Shown here piece by piece: positions 27,483 through 38,731 of a DNA stretch of 64,000 bases. The notes beneath the pieces were generated by a model, which saw only the letters and a list, made by a program, of their open reading frames with translations, was not told the origin of the DNA and did no database searches. Each line of letters starts with the position of its first letter. The first letter of the stretch is position 1. The stretch lies in the NCBI GenBank assembly GCA_963777565.1, contig CAVZQZ010000008.1, forward strand, positions 1 to 64,000. The letters run 5' to 3'. This DNA comes from CALMEC01 sp963777565. Its GTDB lineage: Bacteria; Actinomycetota; Thermoleophilia; Miltoncostaeales; Miltoncostaeaceae. The position numbers and the translations under genes were made by a program.

Positions 27483-27537
27483 CCATCACGGCGCACCGGG
27501 AACGGTGGAGCTTCCCGAGCCGCTCTCCGCAGACACG

Positions 27538-28152
27538 TTACGTGAGCGGAGCGTTCCTGTCGTTCTTGTCCCGCGACACCCGCCGGCGTTTCATCACCGG
27601 TCTCTCCGGCGGGCGCGACCATAGTCTCACCACGAAGCGATCGAGCGCGAGTCGCGCCGCCCGGGCACTCCACTCGTCGGCGCTGCGCCGCCCCGGGTCG
27701 CGGGGTCGGGCCGGGAAGCCGAACGAGATCACGATGATCGGGGTCTCGTCGTCGTCGACCCCGAGCACGGTCCGGGCGACGGCGGGATCCGCGATGCCGT
27801 TCGGGCAGGACGCGACACCCTCCGACCAGGCGGCGAGCATCATGTTCTGGGCCGCCCGGCCCGCGTCGAACCCGCCGAGCGCGCTGCCTCCGAGACGCAC
27901 GGCGATCGCAACCGCCACCGCGGCGCCCGCGACCGTCCGCGGCACGTAGACGCAACGGGCCAACTCGGCGCGATCGGCGGGACCCTCCGCGACGAAGAAT
28001 CGCCACGGCTGCCGATTCCTCGCGCTGCCCGCGAGGCGGCCGGCGTCGAGAATCCGGTCGAGCACGTCGGGCGGAAGCGGCCGAGGGTCGAAGTCGCGAT
28101 GATCGCGCTTGCTCGCGATCGCCAAGCGGACGTCCAACATGGGCGGCCTCAC
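27538..28152 (-). CDS. Nitroreductase family protein
   Basis: 204 aa. It has the FMN-binding nitroreductase features RDHRDFDPRPLP near the start, GSARNRQPWRFF (the SxxNxQPW motif that contacts FMN), GRAAQNMMLAAWSEGVASC in the middle and VISFGFPARP near the end. The enzyme would reduce nitro groups, quinones or related acceptors using NAD(P)H in the cytoplasm. It ends with a basic tail (KRRRVSRDKNDR). It is divergent from the UspA gene, with about 140 bases between their starts. Confidence 0.85.
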   Translation of the reverse strand: MRPPMLDVRLAIASKRDHRDFDPRPLPPDVLDRILDAGRLAGSARNRQPWRFFVAEGPADRAELARCVYVPRTVAGAAVAVAIAVRLGGSALGGFDAGRAAQNMMLAAWSEGVASCPNGIADPAVARTVLGVDDDETPIIVISFGFPARPRDPGRRSADEWSARAARLALDRFVVRLWSRPPERPVMKRRRVSRDKNDRNAPLT

Positions 28153-28291
28153 AGGTCGGGGGGCCTCAACGATACGACGGGCGGCCGCCGCGGGCGCGCG
28201 GTTCGGGCATCATGGGGACGTCCCGGTCGGTCGGGGTTCCGCCCGATTTCCCGGGCGCCCCCGGCCGACGACGTCCCGAGGTGCACGCCAG

Positions 28292-28735
28292 GTGGAACCA
28301 GCCAATTACCAGCACATCGCCGTCTGCGTCGACCGGTCGGACGCCGCACAGGATGCCCTGAGCGAGGCTCGTCGCCTGCGGGCCGCGGCCGGGCCGGGCA
28401 AGCTCAGCCTCGTCCACGTCGCGCCGTGGCCGCTCCTCTACACCGGCGAGGCCGGCGCGTGGGCACCGGATCCCGAAGACATCGAGTCCGCCGCGCGAAC
28501 CTGGCTGGACGAGGTGGTCGCCGGCGTCCCCGAGGGCGAGGGCGTACTCCTCGACGGATATCCGCCCGCCGCCGTCTGCGCATGGGCGGAGGACACCGGC
28601 GTCGACCTCATCGTCGCGGCGTCGCACCGGGGCCTGGTCGAGCGGGTGCTTCTTGGGAGCTTCGCCGCCTACCTCGTTCGTCACAGCCCCTGCTCGGTGC
28701 TCCTGACCCGCCCGGTGGAGACGGCAGGGTCATGA
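28292..28735 (+). CDS. Universal stress protein (UspA family)
   Basis: 147 aa from GTG preceded by GAGG. It begins YQHIAVCVDRSDAAQDAL and ends with the ATP-binding-type motif GLVERVLLGSFAAYLVRHSPCSVLL, in which G-x2-G-x9-G/S is close to the Usp consensus. UspA proteins respond to energy limitation and other stress. The next gene, encoding a CBS/GTPase protein, overlaps its stop (ATGA), so the pair is probably one functional unit: CBS and Usp domains both sense adenine nucleotides. Confidence 0.88.
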   Translation: MEPANYQHIAVCVDRSDAAQDALSEARRLRAAAGPGKLSLVHVAPWPLLYTGEAGAWAPDPEDIESAARTWLDEVVAGVPEGEGVLLDGYPPAAVCAWAEDTGVDLIVAASHRGLVERVLLGSFAAYLVRHSPCSVLLTRPVETAGS

Positions 28736-29628
28736 CCCTCCGACAGGTCATGCGGCAGCGGCTCCTCACCGCGACTCCCGACGAGTCTGCCGACGACGCC
28801 GCCCGGGTCATGTCGGCGGCGCGGGTACGGCACATGCCGGTGGTCGACGGCGACCGGCTCCTCGCGATGTGGGTTGCGACCGACGACGGCGCCGCCACCC
28901 GCGTCGACGCGGACCGTGTCTACCAGGCGACGCCCGACGCGGACGCGCTGGACGCCATCGGGACCATCATCGCCGGCAAAGAGGCCGTTCTCGTCTGGGA
29001 CGGAGGGCGCCCCGTCGGCATCCTCACCGGGGCCGACGTGCTCGAGCTCGTGCGCCGGGGACTTACGGGCGACCGGCACGGGATCACGGTCCCTCCCGTG
29101 GTCGTCCGCCTGGTCGGCCCGGCGGGCTCCGGGAAGACGACGCTGATTGCCCGCACCGTGTCACTGCTTCGCCGCTGCGAGGTCGGGGTGATCCAGGTAA
29201 ACCCGGGCGGCCCCGCCACCGTCCCTGCGCTTGCCGGCATCCCGGTCATCGCCGACCCCCACGCACACTGGCGCAAGGGACTGCGCGCCGCCGTCGAGCG
29301 TCTCGCGGGTGTCGGGCTGATCCTGGTCGAGGACCGGGATTCGCCGCCGCAGCTCGAGGCCGGGCTCGGCGAGGACGCCCAGGTGCTCGTCGTGCCGGCC
29401 GGCGACCTCGGCGGGCTCGACGACGAGACCCTCCGCCAGGCGCAGGCGCTCGTCGCCACGAAGGTCGACGACGTCCCCGCCGGGTTCGATGTCGAGGCGG
29501 CGCTGGCCTCGGTCGCGCAGCGGCATCCTCGGCTCGCCACGTTCGCGGTGTCGGCCTCGGAGGAGGCCGACGGGCTCGCAGCGTGGCACGCGTGGATCGA
29601 GGCCCTGGCGCTCCGCCGACGCCGCTGA
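28732..29628 (+). CDS. CBS-domain pair fused to a HypB/UreG-like GTPase
   Basis: 298 aa. Residues 1-110 form a CBS pair (VMRQRLLTATPDES, VRHMPVVDGDRLL, then EAVLVWDGGRPVGILTGADV). Residues 120-298 are a SIMIBI-class NTPase: P-loop GPAGSGKTTL at 129-138, VGVIQVNPGGPATVPALAG where HypB/UreG have switch I, VLVVPAGDLG, LVATKVDDV in the guanine-specificity position (normally NKxD) and FAVSASEEADGLAAWHAWI, close to the HypB end. HypB and UreG insert nickel. There is no hydrogenase or urease here, and the metal-binding Cys/His of HypB are not visible. The CBS fusion suggests an AMP/ATP-gated regulator. Overlaps uspA by ATGA. Confidence 0.75.
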   Translation: MTLRQVMRQRLLTATPDESADDAARVMSAARVRHMPVVDGDRLLAMWVATDDGAATRVDADRVYQATPDADALDAIGTIIAGKEAVLVWDGGRPVGILTGADVLELVRRGLTGDRHGITVPPVVVRLVGPAGSGKTTLIARTVSLLRRCEVGVIQVNPGGPATVPALAGIPVIADPHAHWRKGLRAAVERLAGVGLILVEDRDSPPQLEAGLGEDAQVLVVPAGDLGGLDDETLRQAQALVATKVDDVPAGFDVEAALASVAQRHPRLATFAVSASEEADGLAAWHAWIEALALRRRR

Positions 29629-29802
29629 AACGGTCGCTGCGGACGTTGCCGAATCCGTATGAATCTTGAATCGGAGCGGGGAGTATGCGATACGATTCCG
29701 CGGGCTGTGAAGGCAGCCCGACTGAGTGTTTCCTTGCGTCTACGCGGGCGGGGGGCAGCAGTGAAACGGCCGCCGTCCCGCACGATCGAAAGAAGGTAGA
29801 AG

Positions 29803-30006
29803 GTGCCCGAAGGCGTCGTGAAGTGGTTCTCCGCGGAGAAGGGGTACGGGTTCATCACACCCGATGACGGTGGTCGTGACCTGTTCGTCCACCACTCCCA
29901 GATCCAGATGAACGGTTACCGCAGCCTCGAGCAGGGGCAGCGCGTCAACTTCGAGTCACAGGACGGTGACCGCGGCCCGCAGGCCGTCGAAGTCACTGCC
30001 TTGTAG
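29803..30006 (+). CDS. cspA: Cold-shock protein (CspA family)
   Basis: 67 aa from a GTG with AGAAGG upstream. It is a single cold-shock domain with RNP1 (KGYGFITP) and RNP2 (LFVHHSQI), and a conserved PEGVVKWF start. It binds single-stranded RNA/DNA and melts structure in mRNA. The upstream region from 29640 is rather AT-rich for this genome, with TTGAAT (29666-29671) and TACGAT (29691-29696) as a weak promoter-like pair, and an untranslated leader of about 100 bases, as is usual for this family. Confidence 0.95.
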   Translation: MPEGVVKWFSAEKGYGFITPDDGGRDLFVHHSQIQMNGYRSLEQGQRVNFESQDGDRGPQAVEVTAL

Positions 30007-30031
30007 CGCGGGGACCCACCCGCCGACGGGC

Positions 30032-30056
30032 GCCGTCCGCGGCTCACGCGGACGGC
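30032..30056 (+). terminator. Hairpin after cspA
   Basis: GCCGTCCGCG and CGCGGACGGC form a perfect 10-bp stem with a 5-base loop, extended by flanking GAGCC-like pairs. There is no T-tract, so it could be a Rho-aided or GC-type terminator. Confidence 0.6.
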
Positions 30057-30145
30057 GGCTCGTCACACGAGACGGCGACGTCTCGCACCGATCCCACATC
30101 CCACCCCGGCCCGCGGGCTGGAATCGACGTCATCGGAGCGTGGCT

Positions 30146-30685
30146 GTGAGGCAGGCGATGGTCTTCGTCGCCCTGGGCGCGCTCGCGGTCGCCGGCTGCG
30201 GCGGTGGTGACGACCCTCCTGCCCAGGCCGCGCTGGCCGCAGCATGCGACGCCGGCAACGACGGGCGACACGTCATCGTCGAGGGCTACCTCAGGCTTCC
30301 CGAGCGGCTGCGGATCTCGACGACGACCGTGATCGACGTGTTCGCGGCGCCCGGCGCGGGGGGAGCCCGTCAGCGGGTCGAGTTCCCGATCGGCGATCAG
30401 CCGAACCAGCTCGAGCGGCCGCCCGCGACCTACGCGCCGACCAGCCTCAGGGTGATCGCCGCCGACGGCGCCGAGGTCACCATCAACGACCGCGTCAGGC
30501 TCACGGCCCAGGTCGCACGGGATGACACGGGGTGCCTGATGCGCGAGCCGCAGGTCGAGCGCGTCGGGCCGGTGTCCGAAGTCAGGACACTCGCTCGGGG
30601 GCAACCTTCGCAAGGGCCCGACCCAGCTGCGGCAGTCGCACGAGCGCCACGACCGCGGGAATCGTGGGAAGCCAGAATCCGATGA
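30146..30685 (+). CDS. Putative lipoprotein
   Basis: The GTG at 30146 has GGAG 8 bases upstream. The signal (MVFVALGALAVAGCGGG) ends in a lipobox AVAGC, so the mature protein would be lipid-anchored outside the membrane. The rest is a small beta-rich domain (VIVEGYLRLPERLRIST, VEVTINDRVRLTAQV). The last 35 codons run across the 3' end of the convergent flippase gene and look less protein-like, so the true stop might be shifted by an indel near 30600. Function unknown. Confidence 0.65.
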   Translation: MRQAMVFVALGALAVAGCGGGDDPPAQAALAAACDAGNDGRHVIVEGYLRLPERLRISTTTVIDVFAAPGAGGARQRVEFPIGDQPNQLERPPATYAPTSLRVIAADGAEVTINDRVRLTAQVARDDTGCLMREPQVERVGPVSEVRTLARGQPSQGPDPAAAVARAPRPRESWEARIR

Positions 30686-31682
30686 AGCGGTAGGCGATCA
30701 CGCCCGCCAGCGCATTCTCCAGCGGGACGCCGAGCGCGTTGAGCGCGAACGTCATCGCGGCATCGACGCCCCCGACGCCACCCGTCGGCAGCGGGAGCAC
30801 GTTCGCCACGTAGCCGGTCGCGTAACCGAGCACCACCGTCGCGAACCCCACCTCCACGCCGAAGGCCCGGAGGCTCAGCCACAGGCAGGCGATGTCGCCC
30901 AGCCAATAGGCGGCGGCGCCGCCGAGCAGGCCCCGGTGGGCGCGCGGATCGCCAAACACGCTGCGAGTCACCACCACTGCCGCGACGGCGCTCGCGGCTC
31001 CCCGGCGCAGCACGTTGACGACTTTGCTCCCCTGCGTCCGGGGGCCGGGGTCCGCGGCGAGTCGCTCGGCGCGTCCTGGTCGCGTAACCCATGCCGCGGC
31101 CAACGCGCACGCGCCGACGACCGCGATCCACGGGATCGTGACCCCGAGCGGCGCCGACGACGTGGCGAGCAGCGCCACCGCGGATGTCAGACCGGCGAGG
31201 CCGAACACCGCGTACAGCACCGTGTTGAGGACGAGCACCTGCACCACGCTGTCGCGCGCGGCGAAGCCGAGGCGACGGAGAGCCCAGTAGTTGACCGCCA
31301 GCCCGCCGGCCCCTGCGGCGGCGAGCAGGCGGGTCGCGCCGAGGCTTGCCAGCACGACGTGAAGGGTCACGCCCTTCCCGAGGTGGATCTTGCCGCCGAG
31401 GGCGACCATGCCGCGGAAGGCCGCGACGTACCCCCCGATCGACACCCCCTCGGCGAGGAGCGCGAGGATCAGCCAGCCGGCGTGCGCCTCGGCGAGGCGA
31501 TTCGTGAGCTTGGCGAACCCCGAGGCCTTGCCGATCATCAGGATCACCCCGGCCGCCAGCAGCAGCCCCGCGACGATCGAGATGGCGAGCCGCTTGCGGT
31601 CGGCGACCACCCGGCCGAGTCCTTCCCGCAGCCCGGCTTGATCCTCGGCGACCGGCACGTCCGGCTCGGCGTGATCCACCAT
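30582..31682 (-). CDS. UPF0104/LPG-synthase-TM-like integral membrane protein
   Basis: 366 aa from ATG at 31680-31682 with AGAGGA upstream. About nine hydrophobic helices are separated by short loops. Family hallmarks are the G/E-rich loop ILALLAEGVSIGGYVAAF, AAGAGGLAVNYWALRRLG and LPLPTGGVGGVDAAM. Such proteins are the flippase-like domain of lysylphosphatidylglycerol synthases (MprF) and stand-alone relatives. There is no aminoacyl-transferase domain here, so it may move a lipid-linked substrate. It overlaps the convergent lipoprotein gene by about 100 bases. A gap with the lon terminator separates it from lon. Confidence 0.85.
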   Translation of the reverse strand: MVDHAEPDVPVAEDQAGLREGLGRVVADRKRLAISIVAGLLLAAGVILMIGKASGFAKLTNRLAEAHAGWLILALLAEGVSIGGYVAAFRGMVALGGKIHLGKGVTLHVVLASLGATRLLAAAGAGGLAVNYWALRRLGFAARDSVVQVLVLNTVLYAVFGLAGLTSAVALLATSSAPLGVTIPWIAVVGACALAAAWVTRPGRAERLAADPGPRTQGSKVVNVLRRGAASAVAAVVVTRSVFGDPRAHRGLLGGAAAYWLGDIACLWLSLRAFGVEVGFATVVLGYATGYVANVLPLPTGGVGGVDAAMTFALNALGVPLENALAGVIAYRFIGFWLPTIPAVVALVRLPQLGRALAKVAPERVS

Positions 31683-31742
31683 CGACCCCAATCCTCTCAG
31701 GTGAGGAGGGCGTGGCTCCCCGCCTCCGAGGGGTGAGAAACG

Positions 31743-31776
31743 GGCTCGGCGAGGGGACTGGGCTCTCGCCGAACCC
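31743..31776 (-). terminator. Terminator of lon (minus strand)
   Basis: TCGGCGAG (31746-31753) pairs with CTCGCCGA (31765-31772), with flanking GG/CC pairs. On the minus strand it is followed by CCCGTTTCTC. It lies 30 bases beyond the lon stop. Its arm resembles that at 18603-18615. Confidence 0.7.
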
Positions 31777-31804
31777 TCCGTCTCCGCCGTCGCGACCGGA
31801 GGGA

Positions 31805-34179
<2,375 letters not shown>

Positions 34180-34183
<4 letters not shown>

Positions 34184-34620
34184 GGGATCCGCACGCCGAT
34201 CAGGACGCGGGTGACCACGGGACGCGCCGCGAGCGGGAGGGCGATCTGCAGTAGCCCCTGCACGTAGGTGACCGTGGCGGCACCGGGATCCACCGGAGTC
34301 GCGATGCGGATGCGCCGCTCGAACGGCCCCCATTCGATCTCGGCGTGCTGGTACACCCGCCGGCCGGCCTCGTCGGGCCGCCGCCGCGCGCCGCGCACGG
34401 ACAGCACGTCGCCGTCCAGCACGACCTCGAGGCTGTGCGGGTCGAGGCCGGCGAGGTCGACCGTGACGGTGAGCGTGGGGGGCTCCTCGGTCAGGTAGAC
34501 GTCGGTCAGCGCGCGCGCCGCGGACGACGCGCCCCGAACGCCCATGAGGTCGGCGAACAGGTGGTCGACCTCGCCGTGCAGGTGGCGGAACCCCGCCAGG
34601 TAGTCCTCGTCCGGAGCCAT
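34180..34620 (-). CDS. Small heat-shock protein (Hsp20/alpha-crystallin)
   Basis: 146 aa from ATG at 34618-34620. The alpha-crystallin domain spans about 45-135: DVYLTEEPPTLTVTVDLAGL (DVYETDD-like), HSLEVVLDGDVLSVRGAR, and the GPFERRIRIATPVD stretch typical of Hsp20 (FGxFxRxxxLPxxVD). The usual C-terminal I-x-I motif is absent; the end reads VRIP. It holds unfolded proteins in solution for refolding or for Lon, which is encoded directly downstream. The start diverges from ppc, with about 116 bases between. Confidence 0.88.
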
Positions 34621-34736
34621 GAGGACCGGATCGTAGCTCGACCGGCCCGGCCGGTGTCCTGCGCCACCCGGTCGACAGGTTACGGGCCGGCGTGGGTGGG
34701 CCGTCTCGCGGCTGCTGCTGCTGCAAGACTGCGGGC

Positions 34737-37511
34737 GTGGCGACGGAGGAGGCACCAACCACCGAGCGCGACCGCAACGCGCGCCTTCGCGCGGACGTGT
34801 CGTACCTCGGGCGGCTGCTCGGCGAAGTGCTCGTCGAGCAGGGCGGCCAAGGGCTTCTCGACGCCGAGGAGGAGGCGCGGACCCTCGCGAAGGCCCTCCG
34901 GGCCGACGGGGCCGGCGAGGCGGAGCGCGACGCGGCCGACCGGGCGCTCGCCGACCTCACCGAGACCTACGACGACACGACGCTCATCGGGGTCGTGCGG
35001 GCCTTCGCGACGTACTTCCAGCTCGTGAACACCGCCGAGCAGCACCACCGCGTTCGCCTTCGCAGGCTTCGCGACCGCGACCGGGAGCGTGAGGGACGAG
35101 TGCAGGCGGAGAGCCTGGCCGCCGCCGTCCGCGGACTCGCCGAACGCGGCGTGCCGGCCGATCGGGTGCAGGCGACGCTCGACCGCCTCCACATCGAGCC
35201 CGTGCTCACCGCGCATCCCACCGAGATCTCGCGCCGGTCGATCCTCGAGAAGCACCTCCAGATCGCCGGCTGCCTCGATCGCCTCGACAACCAGGCCCTC
35301 TCTCCCCGCGAGCACCGGGCCGTGGGCGAGGAGCTCATGGAGGCCATCACGGTGATGTGGCAGAGCAGCGAGCTGCGCTCCACACGCCCCCGGGTGATCG
35401 ATGAGGTGCGCCGCACGCTGTTCTTCTTCGAGGAGGTCCTCTTCGACGCAGCCGCGGACGTGTACGAGGAGTTCGACCGGCTCCTCGAGGCGCACTACCC
35501 GGGGCTCCGGGCGCCGGGCGCGATGCTCCGGTTCGGCTCATGGGCGGGGGGCGACCAGGACGGCAACCCGAACTGCACCGCCGAGGTGCTGCACGAGACG
35601 CTCGAGCTGCACGGGGACGTGGCGGTGCGCTGCCTGCGCGGCCGGGTACGGGAGCTCGCCGCCGCGCTCGGTATCTCCCGCCGCGTCGCCGGGGTGAGCG
35701 AGGCGCTCGACGCGTCTCTCGCGGCCGACGCGCAGGCGATGCCCCGCGCCGCTGGTGAGATCACGGCGCACAACGCCGACGAGCCGTACCGCCGCAAGCT
35801 CTGGTTCATCTGGGAGCGCCTCGACCGCGGATCCGAGCGGCCGTATGCGTCGGTGGCGGAGCTCATCGGCGACCTTGATCTCATCCGCGATTCGCTCGAG
35901 ACGCACCGCGGGTCGCGCATCGCGCACCGCAGCATCGCTCGGCTCATCCGCCAGGCGGAGGTCTTCGGCCTGCACACCGCCACGCTCGACGTGCGCCAGC
36001 ACTCGAGCCGGATGCTCGCGTCGGTGGCGGCCTGGGCGGGAGTCGCGCCCGACGGGCTCGCCGCGATGGACGAGGGCGAGCGCGCCGCGCGGCTGGCGGC
36101 GCTTCTGGACCCGGACGAGGATACGCTCCCGCCTGAGGCGATCGGCGCCGGCGACGACGAGCTGGTGCGGACCTTCATGGAGCTCGGCTCGGCGATCCGG
36201 CGCCACGGCGGGAGCGCCGCCGGCAAGGTGATCGTGAGCTTCACCAGGCATCCATCGGACCTGCTCGCGGCGCAATGCCTCGCGCGGGTGGCCGGACTCG
36301 TGCGGCCCGAGTCGGGAGGAACGTCCAGCGACATCGACCTTGTGCCGCTTTTCGAGTCGATCGACGACCTGCGCCGGGCGCCGGCCACCATCCGCGAGCT
36401 CCTGCGCACCCCGGCGTACCTGGCCAACGTCGAGGCCCGCGGCGACATGCAGACGGTCATGGTCGGGTACAGCGACTCGAACAAGGACGGTGGCTACATC
36501 GCGGCCAACTGGGAGCTCTCGCTCGCCCAGGAGCGTATCGCCGACGTCTGCCGGCTTGCCGGGGTGCGCCTCACGCTGTTCCACGGCCGCGGCGGCACGG
36601 CGAGCCGCGGCGGTGGGTCCACGTACGCGGCGATCAAGGGCGGTCCCTCGGGAACCCTCGACGGGCGCTTCCGGGTCACCGAGCAGGGTGAGCAGATCTC
36701 GTTCAAGTTCGCGCTGCCCCAGATCGCCGTGCGGAACCTCGATTCGCTCGTCGCGGCGGTGGTCGAGCGCACCGTCGAGGAGGACGAGCACTCGGGGTTC
36801 ACCGGCCGCAAACGGATGTGGGACGAGGCCATGGCCGAGATCGCGGAGACGTCGATGGCGGCGTACCGCGCGCTGGTGTTCGACGACCCGGACTTCGTCC
36901 GATACTTCCTGGAGTCGAGCCCCATCGCCGAGTTCGACCTGCTGAACATCGGGTCCCGGCCCGCCAGGCGGGCGACGGGCGACGGCGACGTCTCCGTCGA
37001 GGCGCTGCGGGCGATCCCGTGGGTCTTCGCGTGGATGCAGAACCGGCACGTGCTCCCGTCGTGGTACGGGGTCGGCTCCGCGATCAGCGGCTTCTTCGAG
37101 CGCTACCGGGGCGGCCGCGCGATTCTCGCCGAGATGTACGCCGAGTGGCCCTGGTGGCGGGCGCTCGTCGACAACTGCCACATGACGCTCGCGAAGTCGG
37201 ACATGCGCATCGCCGGGCGATACGCTGCCCTCGTGCGCGACGAGGCGGTTCGCGACCGAATCTTCGGCGCGGTCGAGGCGGAGCACGCCCGGACGGAGGC
37301 GGCCGTCCTCGGAATGGTCGGCGTCGACGACTTGCTGGCCGACAAGCCGTTCCTGCGCAGGTCGATCGAGCTGCGAAACCCCTATATCGACCCGCTCCAC
37401 TACATCCAGGTGCGGTTGCTGCGCGATCTGCGCGCCGGCGGCGCCGGCCTCGAGTACCCCCTGCTCCTCACCGTGAGCGGGATTGCCGCAGGGCTGCGGA
37501 ACACCGGGTGA
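34737..37511 (+). CDS. ppc: Phosphoenolpyruvate carboxylase
   Basis: 924 aa from GTG at 34737; upstream in-frame starts lack support. It carboxylates PEP with bicarbonate to oxaloacetate, refilling the TCA cycle. Motifs: VLTAHPTEISRR (catalytic His, about 158), WAGGDQDGNPN, RLTLFHGRGGTASRGGG, QTVMVGYSDSNKDGG and the C-terminus, here RNTG where QNTG is usual. The final Gly, needed for activity, is kept. Together with malate synthase at 49.8 kb it is part of central anaplerosis. Its stop overlaps the next gene (GTGA). Confidence 0.97.
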   Translation: MATEEAPTTERDRNARLRADVSYLGRLLGEVLVEQGGQGLLDAEEEARTLAKALRADGAGEAERDAADRALADLTETYDDTTLIGVVRAFATYFQLVNTAEQHHRVRLRRLRDRDREREGRVQAESLAAAVRGLAERGVPADRVQATLDRLHIEPVLTAHPTEISRRSILEKHLQIAGCLDRLDNQALSPREHRAVGEELMEAITVMWQSSELRSTRPRVIDEVRRTLFFFEEVLFDAAADVYEEFDRLLEAHYPGLRAPGAMLRFGSWAGGDQDGNPNCTAEVLHETLELHGDVAVRCLRGRVRELAAALGISRRVAGVSEALDASLAADAQAMPRAAGEITAHNADEPYRRKLWFIWERLDRGSERPYASVAELIGDLDLIRDSLETHRGSRIAHRSIARLIRQAEVFGLHTATLDVRQHSSRMLASVAAWAGVAPDGLAAMDEGERAARLAALLDPDEDTLPPEAIGAGDDELVRTFMELGSAIRRHGGSAAGKVIVSFTRHPSDLLAAQCLARVAGLVRPESGGTSSDIDLVPLFESIDDLRRAPATIRELLRTPAYLANVEARGDMQTVMVGYSDSNKDGGYIAANWELSLAQERIADVCRLAGVRLTLFHGRGGTASRGGGSTYAAIKGGPSGTLDGRFRVTEQGEQISFKFALPQIAVRNLDSLVAAVVERTVEEDEHSGFTGRKRMWDEAMAEIAETSMAAYRALVFDDPDFVRYFLESSPIAEFDLLNIGSRPARRATGDGDVSVEALRAIPWVFAWMQNRHVLPSWYGVGSAISGFFERYRGGRAILAEMYAEWPWWRALVDNCHMTLAKSDMRIAGRYAALVRDEAVRDRIFGAVEAEHARTEAAVLGMVGVDDLLADKPFLRRSIELRNPYIDPLHYIQVRLLRDLRAGGAGLEYPLLLTVSGIAAGLRNTG

Positions 37512-38731
37512 CGGTGCGGCAGCTCACGCCCGAGCGTGACGCGTGGCTCACAGCCCCGGTGCGGGGAATCGGTGCGGCGAGCCTCTTCTCGGACCTCGGG
37601 CACGAGATCCCCACCGCGCTGCTTCCCAGCTTCCTCACGAGCACCCTGGGGGCACCGGCAGCGGCGCTGGGGCTGATCGAGGGCGTCGCCGACGGCCTGG
37701 CCGGCGCCGCGAAGCTCGCAGGGGGAGCGCTGGCCGACGACCCGGCGAAACGCCGGACGACCGCCGTCGGCGGCTACACCGCCACCGCGGTCCTCTCGAG
37801 CCTCGTCGGGGTGGCCGGCGCCGCGTGGCAGGTCGGGGTGCTTCGCACCGGCGCCTGGGTGGCCCGCGGCCTGCGGGTTCCGTCGCGAAACGCGCTGCTG
37901 GCCGATGCCGTGCCGCCGGCGGCCTATGGGCGCGCATACGGCTTCGAGCGCGCCATGGACAACCTCGGCGCCATCGGCGGCCCGCTGCTGGCGCTCGCGC
38001 TGGTGGCGGTCGTCGGGGTCCGCGAGGCCATCCTGCTGTCGATCATCCCGGGCCTGGTCGCGGCGCTTGCCATCGTCTTCGCCGTCCGCCACATCCCCAG
38101 GCCCAAGCGCCGCTCCCATCAGCCGCTTCGCGTGCGTGTCCGCCCCGTGCTGCGGGGCCGGCTCGGCGTGCTCATGCGGGGGGTCGGCGCCTTCGAGATC
38201 GGCAACATCGCGGCGACGCTGCTCATCCTGCGCGCAACGGAGCTGCTGACGCCCGGCCGGGGCGAGGACAGCGCGGTCAAGATCGCGCTCGGCCTGTACG
38301 CCGGGTACAACCTGGCCGCGACCGTCGCGAGCATCCCCGCCGGCCGGGTGAGCGACCGGCACGGCCCGCGCGCCGTGCTGGCGGCGGGTGCCGTCCTGTT
38401 CACGGCGGCCTACCTCGTCCTGGCGGCAACCGGGGCGAGCATCGCCCTGCTCGTCGTCGGCTTCCTCCTCGCCGGGCTGGGAATCGCATGCGCGGAGACC
38501 GCCGAGCACGCGGCGGTCGCGGCCGAGGCGCCGGACGAACTCAGGGGCTCGGCCTTCGGACTGCTGGCCGCGGCCCAGAGCTTCGGGAACCTGGCCGCGA
38601 GCGCGATCGCAGGTCTCCTGTGGACGCTCATCTCACCGGCGGCGGCGTTCGTCTACGCGGCGGTGTGGATGGCGATCGCGGTGGGCCTCTGGGTGGCTCC
38701 CGGCAGCCGGGTCACGGCGCAAGGCGGGTGA
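37508..38731 (+). CDS. Major facilitator superfamily transporter
   Basis: 407 aa from GTG overlapping the ppc stop. About twelve membrane helices are present with the conserved loop-2/3 pattern (KLAGGALADDPAKRRTTAVG, related to the GxLxDRxGRR motif), a long central loop after helix 6 (RHIPRPKRRSHQPLRVRVRP) and a second copy of the motif in IPAGRVSDRHGPRAVL. The sequence fits drug- or small-molecule exporters. Substrate unknown. It overlaps the convergent pdxH by 20 bases. Confidence 0.88.
   Translation: MTVRQLTPERDAWLTAPVRGIGAASLFSDLGHEIPTALLPSFLTSTLGAPAAALGLIEGVADGLAGAAKLAGGALADDPAKRRTTAVGGYTATAVLSSLVGVAGAAWQVGVLRTGAWVARGLRVPSRNALLADAVPPAAYGRAYGFERAMDNLGAIGGPLLALALVAVVGVREAILLSIIPGLVAALAIVFAVRHIPRPKRRSHQPLRVRVRPVLRGRLGVLMRGVGAFEIGNIAATLLILRATELLTPGRGEDSAVKIALGLYAGYNLAATVASIPAGRVSDRHGPRAVLAAGAVLFTAAYLVLAATGASIALLVVGFLLAGLGIACAETAEHAAVAAEAPDELRGSAFGLLAAAQSFGNLAASAIAGLLWTLISPAAAFVYAAVWMAIAVGLWVAPGSRVTAQGG

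Noticed and set aside
34621..34736. Heat-shock operator (CIRCE or HAIR) before hsp20-lon
   Set aside because: I looked for TTAGCACTC-N9-GAGTGCTAA and CTTGAGT-N7-ACTCAAG forms and found neither.
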